Positions 22,832 through 33,809 are shown, counted from the stretch's first letter. The stretch: 64,000 nucleotides of DNA from Psychrosphaera sp. B3R10 (GCF_018861025.1 NZ_JAHKQH010000024.1:1-64000); one strand, 5' to 3'. Notes: a model not told the origin generated them from the sequence alone. Made by a program: numbers and translations.

Positions 22832-25651
22832 ATGAAAGAACTTCTGTCTTTACGACATTGGGCCGTAATGGTCATCGTTTTACCCTCGTTACTCGTCGGG
22901 CTTTGTTTAGGTGGATACCTTACCTACCAACGGTTTAACGAGTTAGATCAGAACTTAACCGAGCGCGGGATTTATTTATCAGAGCCGCTTTCTTTGTTGT
23001 GTGCTCACTCCATAAGATTAAATCAGCAAGAAAGCTTGGCAACGGCACTCGACATGGCTCATCGCCGTGCCAGTCCTATTGTGCGCTCGATTTCGGTGTT
23101 TTTACCAGACCACCAACTCTATATTTCATCTAACTACCATAACGACTTTGATAAAATAAAATTACAACCTGGCCGACTCATTCCAAATAACACCCAAGTT
23201 GAATATGGCGAAAGTCATATTTATGTTCGCACTCCAATTTATGGTCAACCGGCGTCAGAAGAATCGTTTTTGTTTGTGACAAAAAATGGCCGTACGTTAT
23301 ACGGGTACTTGGTCGTTGAGTTATCACGTGATAAAGCGTTGTTAGAGCAACAGTCGTCATTGTTTTTCCTCATTAGTTTACTTGTTATTTCGGTCCTGTT
23401 TACGCTGTTATTCGCATTTCGTTTTATCGAACGTATTGTTGACCCAATCCGCACATTAATCGACGCATTAGCGGATATTATTGCCGGTAAAACAAAGACT
23501 AAAGTTAAAGAGCCAATGTTGGGGGAGATCGATACCCTGCGAATGTCGGTCAATAACATAGGTAAAGAAATTTATTACGCCAATGAACGGGCCGAACACA
23601 ACATCAGTGAATACACCCAAGAATTACAACAAACTGTTGAACAGCTTGAAGTGCAAAATATTCAGTTGAGTATGGCAAGGCGCGATGCGCAAAATGCCAA
23701 CGATGTTAAATCTCAGTTTTTAGCTAACATGAGTCATGAGTTACGGACGCCCTTAAATGGCGTATTAGGCTTTACTCGACAGTTAAAAAAGACATCTTTA
23801 AATGTAAACCAACGAGACTTTTTAGAAACAATCGAAACGTCAGCGGTGAATCTGCTTCGAATTATTAACGATATCCTCGATTTCTCAAAACTCGATGCAA
23901 GTAAAATGGAACTCGAAGATATACCGTTTGCCCTGCGGGATACCGTTAATGATGTGATGACCTTGTTAGCGCCAAATGTGTTTGATAAAGGGTTGAATAT
24001 CTATCTTAATATCGATGAAAAAGTGCCTGACGAACTGCGCGGGGACCCAGATAGATTAAAGCAGATAATCATTAATCTGCTTGGTAATGCCATCAAATTT
24101 ACCTTATCTGGCTATGTGAGATTGGATATCCGATATTTGAGTGTTAACGAAACCGGCCATCAATTGCGGTTTACAGTGACAGACACTGGAGTTGGGATTG
24201 ATAACGTAGGCAAAGAAAAGTTATTTGCGGCATTTGGCCAAGCTGACAGTTCAGTGACACGTAAGTTTGGTGGAACGGGGCTAGGCTTGATTATTTGTAA
24301 AAAATTAATTGAAGCGATGGATGGTGACATTCATTTTAAAAGCGAAACCGATAAAGGCAGTCAGTTCTTTTTTGATGTCTATATTAAAGATAATCATTTA
24401 AATGTTGCAGAACCATTGCCAATTAAAGTCCTCACCGATAAACACTTGTTATATATGGACTCGGACGAACAATCATTGAATGACGGGTTGTCGTTACTGA
24501 AACACTTTACCGAATTAAAGATCACCCATTGTTCCACTGAGAAAGAGTTTGTTGGCTTAATAAGTGACAAGAAATTTGATCTGGTGTTAATTAGTCATCA
24601 TGTTTCGCCAAGCACGGTAGGCGAAATGAAGCACCTGATCTCAATTGCGCGTCAATATTGTGAACACGTATTCACAGTTATCAACAGTATTTCACCTAAT
24701 CTTAAAGAAGCCTTTATTGGTTCCGGTGCGACGGCATGTTTGAGTTTGCCAATCAACCATCGCAAACTCATCGGGTCAATGGCTGCGCCTTATTTGGAAA
24801 CGACAGAGCCTGATGAAAACCAAGGCATGTCGTTTAGAGGCATGAAAGTATTAGCGGTGGACGATCACGACCCTAACCTTAAGTTACTAAAAGCTCTATT
24901 ATCAGAAATGTCCGTGCAAGTTGATACGGAACGTGATGGTCAAGCAGCTTGGAATTTAGCGCAAAAGTATAAATACGATGCCATCTTCCTCGATATTCAA
25001 ATGCCGATAATGGATGGTATTACGGCGTGTCAAAAAATCAGAGAAAGTTCTCTTAATGAGACGACCCCAATAATTTCAGTTACGGCACATGCCGCACCAG
25101 AAGAGCAGGCGAAGATTTTAGCGTCAGGCTTTGACGCATTTTTATCGAAACCCATAGATGAGGAAATGTTAAAACAGATCTTGTTTGAACATTGTCCATT
25201 TAATGAAAGTGGCGGAACTAAAAACGGCGACCAAATTCAAAGTGCTAATGACACGAGTCAGGGTTTGTTACCATTTGAAGTTGGGGAGGCACCGGAGTTT
25301 GCGAAATACCCTCAAGTTGACTGGAGTCTTGCCATGCAACGTTCAGCCGGTAAGTATGACTTAGCAATTGAGATGTTTACTATGTTAATGAGAACGGTAC
25401 CTGAAACGCTCACTGACGTTAAAACGCATATTGAAACAAATGACGTAGAACAATTATTGCCAGTAATCCATAAATTCCACGGTGCTTGTTGTTACACCGG
25501 TGTGCCAAATATAAAATTGCTAGCGGAAACTATTGAGTCGGGATTAAAGCGAAGCGCCGATATAGCGACAGTTGAGCCTGAATTGTATGAACTAATAGAT
25601 GAGTTAGAGAAACTGTTGGCCCAAGCGGAAGGTTGGTCAATAGCCGTTTAA
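22832..25651 (+). CDS. barA: Hybrid sensor kinase BarA
   Basis: 939 residues. Two membrane segments (~12-34 and ~177-197) flank a periplasmic sensor; a HAMP domain follows at ~198-250; coiled coil; HisKA with 'NMSHELRTPLNG' (His302); HATPase with 'NLLGNAIKF', 'DTGVGI', 'GGTGLGL'; a degenerate receiver; a receiver with Asp721 (FLDIQMP); and a C-terminal HPt domain (His883, KFHGAC). This is the tripartite phosphorelay of BarA, which passes phosphate to UvrY/GacA and controls carbon storage through CsrA-binding small RNAs. Divergent from rlmD-relA-mazG as in E. coli. Confidence 0.95.
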   Translation: MKELLSLRHWAVMVIVLPSLLVGLCLGGYLTYQRFNELDQNLTERGIYLSEPLSLLCAHSIRLNQQESLATALDMAHRRASPIVRSISVFLPDHQLYISSNYHNDFDKIKLQPGRLIPNNTQVEYGESHIYVRTPIYGQPASEESFLFVTKNGRTLYGYLVVELSRDKALLEQQSSLFFLISLLVISVLFTLLFAFRFIERIVDPIRTLIDALADIIAGKTKTKVKEPMLGEIDTLRMSVNNIGKEIYYANERAEHNISEYTQELQQTVEQLEVQNIQLSMARRDAQNANDVKSQFLANMSHELRTPLNGVLGFTRQLKKTSLNVNQRDFLETIETSAVNLLRIINDILDFSKLDASKMELEDIPFALRDTVNDVMTLLAPNVFDKGLNIYLNIDEKVPDELRGDPDRLKQIIINLLGNAIKFTLSGYVRLDIRYLSVNETGHQLRFTVTDTGVGIDNVGKEKLFAAFGQADSSVTRKFGGTGLGLIICKKLIEAMDGDIHFKSETDKGSQFFFDVYIKDNHLNVAEPLPIKVLTDKHLLYMDSDEQSLNDGLSLLKHFTELKITHCSTEKEFVGLISDKKFDLVLISHHVSPSTVGEMKHLISIARQYCEHVFTVINSISPNLKEAFIGSGATACLSLPINHRKLIGSMAAPYLETTEPDENQGMSFRGMKVLAVDDHDPNLKLLKALLSEMSVQVDTERDGQAAWNLAQKYKYDAIFLDIQMPIMDGITACQKIRESSLNETTPIISVTAHAAPEEQAKILASGFDAFLSKPIDEEMLKQILFEHCPFNESGGTKNGDQIQSANDTSQGLLPFEVGEAPEFAKYPQVDWSLAMQRSAGKYDLAIEMFTMLMRTVPETLTDVKTHIETNDVEQLLPVIHKFHGACCYTGVPNIKLLAETIESGLKRSADIATVEPELYELIDELEKLLAQAEGWSIAV

Positions 25652-25681
25652 ATTAACCCGTTCGATTTTGAGTGCGATTAA

Positions 25682-26170
25682 TTAAGGTGTTTTGCGATGA
25701 CTTGCGAGACGGGCAAATGTTTCTTTTAGCGACCCCGTGGCATTTTTGGCTAAGTCGTCAAACATATTTGCCGCATTGTCCGGAATGTGGGTTACTTTGG
25801 CCGGAGCCGGTTCATTTATATTGGATTGTGAAGTGAGTGATTTTGCATATTTTACTGACATTGATTTTGGACTAACTTTAACGTTAATTGTCACTGTTGC
25901 GGGATTAAAACGCTGACGGATCATAGACAAAGTTTCAGATTGACGCATTTTAATATGGGTTGCTACGGCAGCAGAGGTCGTTTCAATTTGTAAAATACAG
26001 TCATTAAAGTTGCTTACAATGATGTTTTGCGCGATATTGTCCCCTAAAAGTTCACTGAGCAATTGATGAATTTGTCTAAATTCGCGTGTTTTTTGCTGAT
26101 AGACCGACAAATTGTTATTCTTTGTGTTCGAAACAAAAAGATCATTGAGAGACTTTGGTGACTTTGCCAT
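25682..26170 (-). CDS. dciA: DciA-family (DUF721) protein
   Basis: 162 residues. The N-terminal ~100 residues have the DciA/DUF721 fold: 'QQKTREFRQIHQLLSELLGDNI' (helical start) and 'NDCILQIETTSAAVATHIKM' (KH-like sheet). The C-terminal third is low in structure, as in other DciA proteins. DciA loads or guides the replicative helicase DnaB in bacteria that lack DnaC. Its place beside the M23 peptidase and secA genes is conserved in Shewanella, Vibrio and relatives. Confidence 0.85.
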   Translation of the reverse strand: MAKSPKSLNDLFVSNTKNNNLSVYQQKTREFRQIHQLLSELLGDNIAQNIIVSNFNDCILQIETTSAAVATHIKMRQSETLSMIRQRFNPATVTINVKVSPKSMSVKYAKSLTSQSNINEPAPAKVTHIPDNAANMFDDLAKNATGSLKETFARLASHRKTP

Positions 26171-26205
26171 AATTTAAAACGCGCAATTAGTTTAGGTAGC
26201 GATTA

Positions 26206-27129
26206 ATGAGTTTAACACTTATTTATAAAGGAAAGAATGTAAGTTTCCGCATGCGGATGCAAAAAGCACAATGGTTGCCTATTGCTTCTGTAGTGTTACT
26301 TGGCGCCGTTTGGTTAATTTCTTCTGCTGTCTCAGATAGTGGCGAAACCGACCATGTAAGGCAACAATTGCTTGCATCAAAAGATGAATACAGCGCTGAA
26401 AAAGAGCGCTTAATGAGAATTAAACAAACCACAGAACATCAACTTTCTGCGTTAACGTTAAAGTTAGGTGAGATAAAAGGCCAAGTAAACCGTTTAGACG
26501 CATTTGCGTCAAGGGTTGCTGAGCAGGCCTCAATCCCAAATGACGAATTTAATTTCGACTTAGTTACCGGCACCGGTGGTCCGTCAACAGAAGATGTTGG
26601 CGACGTATATCAAAGGACTGACGAGCTATTTACCGAAATGGACGAGATGCTAGTAAAGCTTGATGGTCAAGAAAGAAAAATGGCAGTACTTGAATCCATT
26701 CTTCTAAATACCCATATAGAACAAGAGATATTTATTTCTGGACGTCCAATTCGTTCTGGTTGGTTGTCTTCTTACTACGGTGTGCGTAAAGACCCATTTA
26801 CTAAAATGCCTGCAAAGCATAAAGGTTTGGATTTTGCCGGTGAAGAAGGCGCTGACGTGATAGCGACGGGAGCTGGTGTTGTTACATGGGCTGACAGTCG
26901 TTACGGTTATGGCAACTTGGTTGAGATAGACCATGGCGACGGTGTTATTACTCGTTATGGCCATAACAAAGAATTGTTAGTCAATGTTGGTGACTTAGTT
27001 GCCAAAGGACAGAATATCGGACGTATGGGCAGTACTGGTCGCTCAACCGGTCCCCATGTCCATTATGAGGTTTTAAAACGAGGGAAGCAGATAGACCCGC
27101 TCCCATACGTTTATCGAAAAGCCGAATAA
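26206..27129 (+). CDS. M23-family peptidoglycan endopeptidase, membrane-anchored
   Basis: 307 residues. A transmembrane anchor at ~24-43, coiled coil at ~50-100, and a LytM/M23 domain at ~185-300. The zinc ligands are visible: His and Asp of 'KHKGLDFAG', and 'GPHVHYEVL' with the catalytic HxH. All key residues are intact, so it should cut peptide cross-links in the cell wall rather than act as a dead EnvC-like activator. The gene lies directly upstream of secA, divergent from dciA, an order kept in related genomes. Confidence 0.88.
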   Translation: MSLTLIYKGKNVSFRMRMQKAQWLPIASVVLLGAVWLISSAVSDSGETDHVRQQLLASKDEYSAEKERLMRIKQTTEHQLSALTLKLGEIKGQVNRLDAFASRVAEQASIPNDEFNFDLVTGTGGPSTEDVGDVYQRTDELFTEMDEMLVKLDGQERKMAVLESILLNTHIEQEIFISGRPIRSGWLSSYYGVRKDPFTKMPAKHKGLDFAGEEGADVIATGAGVVTWADSRYGYGNLVEIDHGDGVITRYGHNKELLVNVGDLVAKGQNIGRMGSTGRSTGPHVHYEVLKRGKQIDPLPYVYRKAE

Positions 27130-27157
27130 ACTGCACGATAATAAGAACAAAAACTAT

Positions 27158-27187
27158 ACAATCGGCAATTGCCGATTGTTTTTATTT
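27158..27187 (+). terminator. Rho-independent terminator before secA
   Basis: Perfect 22-bp palindrome ACAATCGGCA / TGCCGATTGT followed by TTTTTATTTT, 28 bp after the M23 peptidase stop. Confidence 0.85.
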
Positions 27188-27220
27188 TAAAGAACAGTCA
27201 GAAGTACAAGCTGAATAAAT

Positions 27221-29926
27221 ATGATTTCATCGATATTAACGAAAATTTTTGGTAGTCGTAACCAACGTACAATTAAGCAATTAAACAAATCTGTTGCCGC
27301 AATTAACGCCTTAGAACCTCAATTTGAAAGCCTTTCTGATGAAGAACTGCGTGCAAAAACAGCAGAGTTCAAAGCACGTCTTGAAGCCAACGAAACCTTA
27401 GACGATTTACTCCCAGAAGCCTTTGCAACGGTACGTGAAGCCAGTAAGCGTTTATACGGCATGCGTCACTTTGACATGCAGCTTGTGGGTGGCATGGTTC
27501 TTAATTCTGGCTCAATCGCCGAAATGAGAACGGGTGAAGGTAAAACGCTAACGGCAACGTTACCAGCATACCTTAATGCGCTTACCGACAACGGTGTGCA
27601 CGTTATTACCGTAAATGACTACTTGGCTCAACGTGATGCTGAGACTAACCGTGAGTTATTTGAATTTTTAGGAATGACGGTTGGTTGTAATATTCCTGGT
27701 ATGTCCCACGATGCAAAACAAAAAGCATATGTGGCCGACATTACATATGGAACTAATAACGAATTTGGCTTTGACTACTTGCGCGACAATATGGCATTTA
27801 ATGCCAAAGAACGTGTTCAACGCTCATTACCATTTGCGATTGTCGATGAAGTTGACTCGATACTAATTGATGAAGCCCGTACACCGCTTATTATTTCTGG
27901 TCCTGCCGAAGACAATTCGGAAATTTATCTTCAAATTAATGGTGTTGTACCACTGTTAGAGCGTCAAGAAAAAGACGACGAAGAAGGGGTGGAAAGCACA
28001 GGCGATTACACTGCTGATGAAAAATCAAAACAAGTTTACCTAACCGAACGCGGCCAAATCAGAGTGGAAGAAATTCTGCGTGAACGTGGCGTGATTGGTA
28101 AAGAAGATTCGCTTTATAGTGCAACAAACATTCCGTTGTTACACAACGTATATGCTGCCCTTCGCGCTCATATCATGTATCAAAAAGACATTGATTATAT
28201 TGTCCAAGATGACCAAATTGTCATCATTGATGAGCATACAGGTCGTACTATGGAAGGTCGCCGTTGGTCTGAAGGCTTACACCAAGCTGTTGAAGCGAAA
28301 GAAGGCGTGGCGATTCAAAACGAAAACCAAACGCTTGCATCAATTACCTTCCAGAACTATTTCCGTATGTACGACAAATTGTCGGGCATGACAGGTACGG
28401 CAGATACAGAAGCATTTGAATTCCAACAAATTTATGGTTTGGATACGGTTGTCGTTCCAACCAATAAACCTATGGTTCGTAAAGACAAAACTGATTTGGT
28501 TTATCTTACGCAACTTGAAAAATACAAAGCTATTGTTGAAGATATTAAAGATTGTGAAAAACGTGGTCAGCCAGCATTGGTGGGTACAGTTTCAATCGAA
28601 TCGTCAGAGTTGTTGTCTAAATTCCTTAAAAAAGAAGGTATTAAACACAACGTACTGAATGCAAAACAACACGAAAAAGAAGCACAAATTGTTGAAGATG
28701 CAGGTTTACCGGGCGCAGTAACAATTGCGACTAATATGGCCGGTCGTGGTACCGATATCGTATTAGGTGGTAACTGGCAAGCTGAAGCGTCGCGTTTGAA
28801 AAATCCGACTGAACAGCAAGTCGCCCACATCAAAGCGGAATGGCAAAAACGTCACGATGCGGTACTGGCCTCTGGTGGTCTGCATATTATCGGTACTGAA
28901 CGTCATGAGTCACGCCGTATCGATAATCAGTTACGTGGTCGTTCTGGTCGTCAAGGTGATGCGGGTTCTTCTCGTTTTTATCTGTCGATGGAAGACACAT
29001 TAATGCGTTTGTTTGCGTCTGAAAAAGTCACAAACATGATGCGTCGTTTAGGTATGGAAGAAGGCGAAGCAATCGAACATCCTTGGGTGAATAAAGCGAT
29101 TGAAAATGCACAACGTAAAGTTGAGGCTCGTAACTTTGATATCCGTAAGCAATTACTTGAATACGACGATGTAGCAAATGATCAACGTAAAGTAATCTAC
29201 TCACAACGAAATGAATTATTGGAAGGCGGCGATATTGGCGAAGTAATTGACGGTATCCGTCAGGAAGTTGTCGCTAATATTCTAGATACTTATATACCAC
29301 AGCAGTCACTTGACGAAATGTGGGATTTGGAAGGTCTAGAAGAACGTTTAAAATCAGATCTAGCTGTCGACTTGCCTATTCGTAGCTGGTTGGACGAAGA
29401 TCAAAAACTGCATGAAGAAACATTAAAACAACGTGTTTCTGAAACAATTGACGAAATGTATCACGCGAAAGAAGAAATGGTTGGTAAAGAGGTTTTACGT
29501 CATTTCGAAAAAGCGGTTATGTTGCAAACGCTTGACCAATATTGGAAAGAGCATTTAGCGGCGATGGACCATTTGCGTCAAGGTATTCATTTACGTGGTT
29601 ACGCCCAGAAAAATCCAAAACAAGAATACAAACGTGAGTCGTTTGAATTGTTTGGCGATATGTTAGAAATGTTAAAAGCGGAAGTAACTAAAATGTTATG
29701 CCGTGTTCAAGTTAAGGCGGAAGAAGACGTTGAGGCTGTTGAAGAGCAGCGTCGTAAACAAGCTGAAAACACGCCAAAAGAATACCAACATGAAACATCG
29801 AGCCAGCTTTCTAATGAAGAAAGACAAGCGCCTCAAATTAGAGACCAAGCAAAAGTTGGCCGTAATGAACCTTGCCCTTGTGGGTCTGGTAAAAAGTACA
29901 AACAATGTCACGGTAAATTGTCTTAA
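27221..29926 (+). CDS. secA: Preprotein translocase ATPase SecA
   Basis: 901 residues, standard length. Walker A 'MRTGEGKTL' (~102-110), DEAD motif '[16 protein letters not shown]' (~209-224), the cross-linking and helical scaffold domains, and a C-terminal zinc motif '[14 protein letters not shown]', which binds SecB. It drives Sec-dependent export. The start follows 'AAGCTGAATAAAT' with a distant AGAAGTAC; relatives also start 'MI...'. Flanked by terminators on both sides, so a single-gene unit. Confidence 0.98.
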   Translation: MISSILTKIFGSRNQRTIKQLNKSVAAINALEPQFESLSDEELRAKTAEFKARLEANETLDDLLPEAFATVREASKRLYGMRHFDMQLVGGMVLNSGSIAEMRTGEGKTLTATLPAYLNALTDNGVHVITVNDYLAQRDAETNRELFEFLGMTVGCNIPGMSHDAKQKAYVADITYGTNNEFGFDYLRDNMAFNAKERVQRSLPFAIVDEVDSILIDEARTPLIISGPAEDNSEIYLQINGVVPLLERQEKDDEEGVESTGDYTADEKSKQVYLTERGQIRVEEILRERGVIGKEDSLYSATNIPLLHNVYAALRAHIMYQKDIDYIVQDDQIVIIDEHTGRTMEGRRWSEGLHQAVEAKEGVAIQNENQTLASITFQNYFRMYDKLSGMTGTADTEAFEFQQIYGLDTVVVPTNKPMVRKDKTDLVYLTQLEKYKAIVEDIKDCEKRGQPALVGTVSIESSELLSKFLKKEGIKHNVLNAKQHEKEAQIVEDAGLPGAVTIATNMAGRGTDIVLGGNWQAEASRLKNPTEQQVAHIKAEWQKRHDAVLASGGLHIIGTERHESRRIDNQLRGRSGRQGDAGSSRFYLSMEDTLMRLFASEKVTNMMRRLGMEEGEAIEHPWVNKAIENAQRKVEARNFDIRKQLLEYDDVANDQRKVIYSQRNELLEGGDIGEVIDGIRQEVVANILDTYIPQQSLDEMWDLEGLEERLKSDLAVDLPIRSWLDEDQKLHEETLKQRVSETIDEMYHAKEEMVGKEVLRHFEKAVMLQTLDQYWKEHLAAMDHLRQGIHLRGYAQKNPKQEYKRESFELFGDMLEMLKAEVTKMLCRVQVKAEEDVEAVEEQRRKQAENTPKEYQHETSSQLSNEERQAPQIRDQAKVGRNEPCPCGSGKKYKQCHGKLS

Positions 29927-29950
29927 TAGACAGCCTTTGATATGAAAAGA

Positions 29951-29973
29951 AAGCGGGCTTGCCCGCTTTTTTT
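29951..29973 (+). terminator. Rho-independent terminator after secA
   Basis: Perfect stem AAGCGGGC / GCCCGCTT with a TT loop, followed by a T-run, 24 bp after the secA stop. Confidence 0.9.
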
Positions 29974-30016
29974 AGTTTAGAGCATAGCGGTTTAAACGTT
30001 GGCTAAAGGAAATTAA

Positions 30017-30412
30017 ATGAATAAACAAATTCATGTCGCAGCCGCGATAATTTATCGCAACGGTCAGTTTTTACTGAGCAAACGCCAGTCTCATCAGCAC
30101 CAAGGTGGTAAGTGGGAATTTCCCGGTGGTAAAGTTGAGTCGGGGGAAACTGTTCAGCAAGCCCTTATAAGAGAGCTTAAAGAAGAAATTAATATCGAAG
30201 TGACAACAACGTCACCGTTCCATTCTTTGAAGTTCGACTATCCTGAAAAAACCGTTAAATTGGATTTTTTGCTGGTGAGTGAATTTGACGGAGAAGAAGC
30301 CGGGTTAGAAGGGCAAGAGGTCAGTTGGTTTGATAAATCAGAATTACTTGCACTGACTTTTCCTGATGCAAATGTACCGGTATTAGCCAAAATTCGTGTT
30401 GAACTAAAATAA
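30017..30412 (+). CDS. mutT: 8-oxo-dGTP diphosphatase MutT
   Basis: 131 residues, the MutT length. A complete Nudix box (GX5EX7REUXEEXGU-like) is seen at residues ~37-59: GG(K)VESGE, then RELKEEI. 'QHQGGKWEFPGG' precedes it, the classic MutT substrate-pocket start. It removes mutagenic 8-oxo-dGTP. SD AAGGA precedes ATG 30017. Its place after secA is conserved among gammaproteobacteria. Confidence 0.93.
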   Translation: MNKQIHVAAAIIYRNGQFLLSKRQSHQHQGGKWEFPGGKVESGETVQQALIRELKEEINIEVTTTSPFHSLKFDYPEKTVKLDFLLVSEFDGEEAGLEGQEVSWFDKSELLALTFPDANVPVLAKIRVELK

Positions 30413-30447
30413 TCGTCATTTATTTGAATTTTTAACGCCGTTGCCTG

Positions 30448-30477
30448 CTGACTTTATTATTGCAAATTTGGTACACT
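30448..30477 (+). promoter_or_regulatory. Candidate sigma-70 promoter for prfB-lysS
   Basis: CTGACT (30448-30453) and TACACT (30472-30477) with an 18-base spacer and a TGG just before the -10, located ~44 bp upstream of the prfB ATG. Confidence 0.35.
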
Positions 30478-30520
30478 CCGCCCTCGTTTATTTTGGATCA
30501 ATTTAGGTTTTTTAATACAT

Positions 30521-31619
30521 ATGTTTGAAGTCAATCCAGTACAGAATCAACTTACCGACATCCGCACACGCACGGATGTATTACGGGGGTATCTTTGACT
30601 ACGATGCTAAGAAAGAGCAATTAGAAGAAGTCGTTGGTCAATTAGAAGATTCCGCAGTTTGGAATGATCCAGAAAAAGCTCAAAATTTAGGTAAAGAACG
30701 TTCAAATTTGGAAGCCGTTGTAAATACTATCGACGAACTTGATCAAGGTTGTGATGACGTTGAAGGGTTAATCGAATTAGCGGTTGAAGCTGAAGACGAA
30801 GAAACGTTCGAAGAAGCACAAACAGAATTAAACGACCTTGAAGCAAAATTAGATGTCCTTGAATTTCGTCGTATGTTCGCCGGTCCTCAGGACGCAAACG
30901 ATGCTTACATCGATTTGCAGTCAGGCTCTGGCGGTACAGAAGCGCAGGACTGGTGCAATATTTTGTTGCGTATGTATTTACGTTGGGGGGAAGCTAAGGG
31001 GTTTAAAACTGAACTTATCGAAGTAACTCCTGGTGATGTTGCTGGCATCAAAGGCGCGACAATTCGCGTGTCAGGTGAATATGCATTTGGTTGGTGTCGT
31101 ACCGAAACCGGTGTGCATCGTTTGGTTCGTAAATCACCATTTGATTCAAACAGTCGTCGTCACACGTCATTTGCTTCGGCATTTGTCTATCCAGAAGTGG
31201 ACGACAACATCGCAATTGATATTAATACCACTGATCTAAAAATTGATACTTACCGCGCCTCAGGGGCCGGTGGTCAGCACGTTAATACCACAGACTCTGC
31301 GGTACGTATCACTCACTTACCAACTAATACGGTTGTACAGTGTCAGAACGAACGTTCGCAACACAAAAATAAAGACCAAGCAATGAAGCAATTAAAAGCC
31401 AAATTGTTTGAGCTTGAAATGTTGAAACAGAATGAAGAAAAACAAGCCGCCGAAGATGCCAAATCAGACATTGGTTGGGGCAGTCAAATTCGTTCCTACG
31501 TGTTAGACGATTCTCGTATAAAAGATTTAAGAACGGGGATCGAAAGCCGAAATACTCAAGTGGTATTAGACGGTGATTTAGACAAATTTATTGAGGCAAG
31601 CTTAAAAGCGGGCCTTTAA
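30521..31619 (+). CDS. prfB: Peptide chain release factor 2 (RF2), made by programmed +1 frameshift
   Basis: The zero frame starts at ATG 30521 ([11 protein letters not shown]...) and reaches an in-frame TGA after codon 25 (30596-30598). Skipping the T at 30596 continues in the frame D-Y-D-A-K-K to 31619, giving 365 residues, the same as E. coli RF2. The SPF stop-recognition motif (KSPFDSN) and the GGQ motif (residues 250-252) are intact, and residue 246 is Ala, the common, more active variant, not Thr as in E. coli K-12. RF2 releases peptides at UGA and UAA; low RF2 favours the frameshift, giving autoregulation. Co-transcribed with lysS, 52 bp downstream. Confidence 0.97.
30584..30599 (+). 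promoter_or_regulatory. prfB +1 frameshift site
   Basis: CGGGGGTATCTTTGAC: an internal SD-like GGGGG, three bases on a slippery CTT codon, then the UGA stop with a following C, the poor termination context used by E. coli. Here the SD element is cGGGGG rather than AGGGGG. Confidence 0.95.
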
Positions 31620-31671
31620 GTATTCGTTGGCGATAACTATCGCAATACAGATTAATTAGATGAGAACAAAC

Positions 31672-33240
31672 ATGACTGAGCAAATTCAAGACGAAAACAA
31701 ATTGATTGCCGAACGTCGCGCGAAATTAGAAACAATTCGCGAGAACTGTGATGCAAATGGTCACCCAAATACGTTCCGTCGTGAACATTACAGTGACGAC
31801 TTACAACAAGAATTTGGCGAAAAGTCGAAAGAAGAATTAGTTGCGCTAAATCATAAGGTCAGTATTGCTGGACGTATTATGGCTAAACGCGGCCCGTTTT
31901 TGTTATTACAAGACATGAAAGGTCGCATTCAGTCTTATGCATCAAAAGATGTTCAAAAAGATTTAAAAGCCAAATATGGCGTATTGGACATTGGCGACAT
32001 CATTGGTGTGTCTGGGCCGTTAAATAAGTCGGGTAAAGGTGACTTATACGTTGATATGCAAAGTTATGAATTATTAACGAAGTCACTGCGTCCATTACCA
32101 GAAAAGTTCCATGGTTTGACTGACCAAGAAGCTAAGTATCGTCAACGTTATGTTGATTTGATCACAAACGAAGAGACACGTAAAACGTTTGTAGTGCGCT
32201 CTAAAGTCGTTGAAGGCATTCGTCGTTTCTTAGCTGACCGTGACTTTATGGAAGTTGAAACACCTATGTTGCAGGTTATTCCGGGTGGCGCTTCAGCACG
32301 TCCATTCATCACACATCACAATGCCATGTCTCGTGACATGTATTTACGTATTGCTCCGGAGTTATACCTAAAACGTTTGGTTGTTGGTGGTTTTGAACGT
32401 GTATTCGAAATCAACCGTAACTTCCGTAACGAAGGTTTGTCGACCCGTCATAATCCAGAATTTACTATGATTGAGTTTTACCAAGCGTATGCAGATTACA
32501 ACGACTTGATGGACTTAACTGAAGAAATGCTTCGCAGTGTTTCTCAAAGCGTCTTAGGTACTGCGGTTGTTAAAAACACAGTGAAAAATGCCGAAGGTGA
32601 AGTGCTCGAAACTAAAGAATATGACTTTGGTAAACCCTTTACGCGTTTGACTATGGCTGATGCAGTTTTAAAATATTATGACGACGCAGCAAATAACCCT
32701 CAATGGGCGGCTGCGATTGCTGATCCGGTTAATAACTTAGAAACATTAAAAGTAATCGCTAAGGCATTGCACATCAAAGAACCTGAAGTTGAAGGTATCT
32801 GGGGTGCAGGTAAATACCTTTGTGAAATATTTGAAGCGACAGCGGAAGAGCAACTAGACCAACCTACGTTTATCACAGGTTACCCGTGGGAAGTGTCACC
32901 ATTAGCACGCCGTAACGATAACGATTCGTTTATTACTGACCGCTTTGAGTTTTTTGTTGGCGGTAGAGAATTAGCTAATGGTTTCTCTGAGTTGAATGAT
33001 GCAGCTGACCAAGCCGCGCGTTTCCAAAAACAAGTTGAAGAAAAAGACGCTGGTGACATTGAAGCAATGCACTTTGATGAAGACTATATCCAAGCCTTAG
33101 AGTACGGTTTACCGCCGACGGCTGGTGAAGGTATCGGTATTGACCGCTTAGTGATGTTGTTGACTGATTCGCCAACGATCAAAGATGTAATTTTGTTCCC
33201 ACACATGAAGCCAATCGCAACAGGCGAAGATGCAGAATAA
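31672..33240 (+). CDS. lysS: Lysyl-tRNA synthetase, class II
   Basis: 522 residues from ATG 31672 ([16 protein letters not shown]), preferred to ATG 31660 by similarity to E. coli LysS. An N-terminal OB-fold binds the anticodon (~60-150). The catalytic core has motif 2 '[15 protein letters not shown]' and motif 3 '[13 protein letters not shown]'. It attaches lysine to tRNA-Lys. It follows prfB as in E. coli and ends at a clear terminator. Confidence 0.97.
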   Translation: MTEQIQDENKLIAERRAKLETIRENCDANGHPNTFRREHYSDDLQQEFGEKSKEELVALNHKVSIAGRIMAKRGPFLLLQDMKGRIQSYASKDVQKDLKAKYGVLDIGDIIGVSGPLNKSGKGDLYVDMQSYELLTKSLRPLPEKFHGLTDQEAKYRQRYVDLITNEETRKTFVVRSKVVEGIRRFLADRDFMEVETPMLQVIPGGASARPFITHHNAMSRDMYLRIAPELYLKRLVVGGFERVFEINRNFRNEGLSTRHNPEFTMIEFYQAYADYNDLMDLTEEMLRSVSQSVLGTAVVKNTVKNAEGEVLETKEYDFGKPFTRLTMADAVLKYYDDAANNPQWAAAIADPVNNLETLKVIAKALHIKEPEVEGIWGAGKYLCEIFEATAEEQLDQPTFITGYPWEVSPLARRNDNDSFITDRFEFFVGGRELANGFSELNDAADQAARFQKQVEEKDAGDIEAMHFDEDYIQALEYGLPPTAGEGIGIDRLVMLLTDSPTIKDVILFPHMKPIATGEDAE

Positions 33241-33265
33241 GTTTAATGCATAAGTGAGCAATGAG

Positions 33266-33293
33266 AAAAAACCGACATTAGTCGGTTTTTTTA
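33266..33293 (+). terminator. Rho-independent terminator after lysS
   Basis: AAAACCGAC / GTCGGTTTT stem with an ATTA loop and seven T's, 25 bp after the lysS stop. It lies ~50 bp from the end of a convergent gene. Confidence 0.9.
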
Positions 33294-33341
33294 TGTCTGA
33301 AATTTGCCCTATATTTAATGTTAATACCAAGCCGCACAGGT

Positions 33342-33809
33342 TTAGAGTTTTAGCAGCGTTGCTATATCCGTCGCCCAGTCGATTGTAGGGAATTCTAATA
33401 TGCGGCCAACTTCCGCGCCATCTTGTAAAACGATTACGGTCGGGGTGCGTTTAATATCGTTTAATTTGGCTTTTCCTGCCGGGTCTGACTTGTCTGTATC
33501 TAAACCATAATAAACAACCGATAGATTTTGATTACCGAGTTGCTCAAATAACTTTATCAGTCTTGGCACTTCACGTTGGCTATCGTGACACCATTGTCCA
33601 AAAAAGACCCTGATCTCAGTAGGAGTTGTATACTGACTCAATGCGGATAGTTGTTCATCGGTGAAAGTGACGTCATTTTGATGTGGTGCAAATGTTTCAA
33701 AATTCAGCAGGATATCTTCGCTACTGATAACGCCTACGTGATAATCGTTGTGAGCTGTCGAGCTAAAACTCAACAACAGAAGACACAAACTCGCTAATTT
33801 TATACGCAT
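33342..33809 (-). CDS. Periplasmic thioredoxin-like protein with a single active-site cysteine
   Basis: 155 residues from the ATG at 33809 (MRIKLASL), where the signal peptide (to about residue 19, SSTAH) begins; a further upstream ATG is less likely. The fold is thioredoxin-like: 'RVFFGQWCHDS' with Cys74, then 'VPRLIKLFEQLG', 'DIKRTPTVIVLQDGAEVGRI' containing the cis-Pro. The usual CxxC is C-H-D-S, so a normal disulfide-exchange cycle is not possible without another thiol. The family is a 'thioredoxin family protein' of unknown partner. Convergent with lysS. Confidence 0.75.
   Translation of the reverse strand: MRIKLASLCLLLLSFSSTAHNDYHVGVISSEDILLNFETFAPHQNDVTFTDEQLSALSQYTTPTEIRVFFGQWCHDSQREVPRLIKLFEQLGNQNLSVVYYGLDTDKSDPAGKAKLNDIKRTPTVIVLQDGAEVGRILEFPTIDWATDIATLLKL

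Noticed and set aside
30525-30596. ORF start at 30525 for the release factor gene
   Set aside because: It is the +1 frame read upstream of the frameshift; the true N-terminus starts at 30521 in the zero frame and joins after codon 25.
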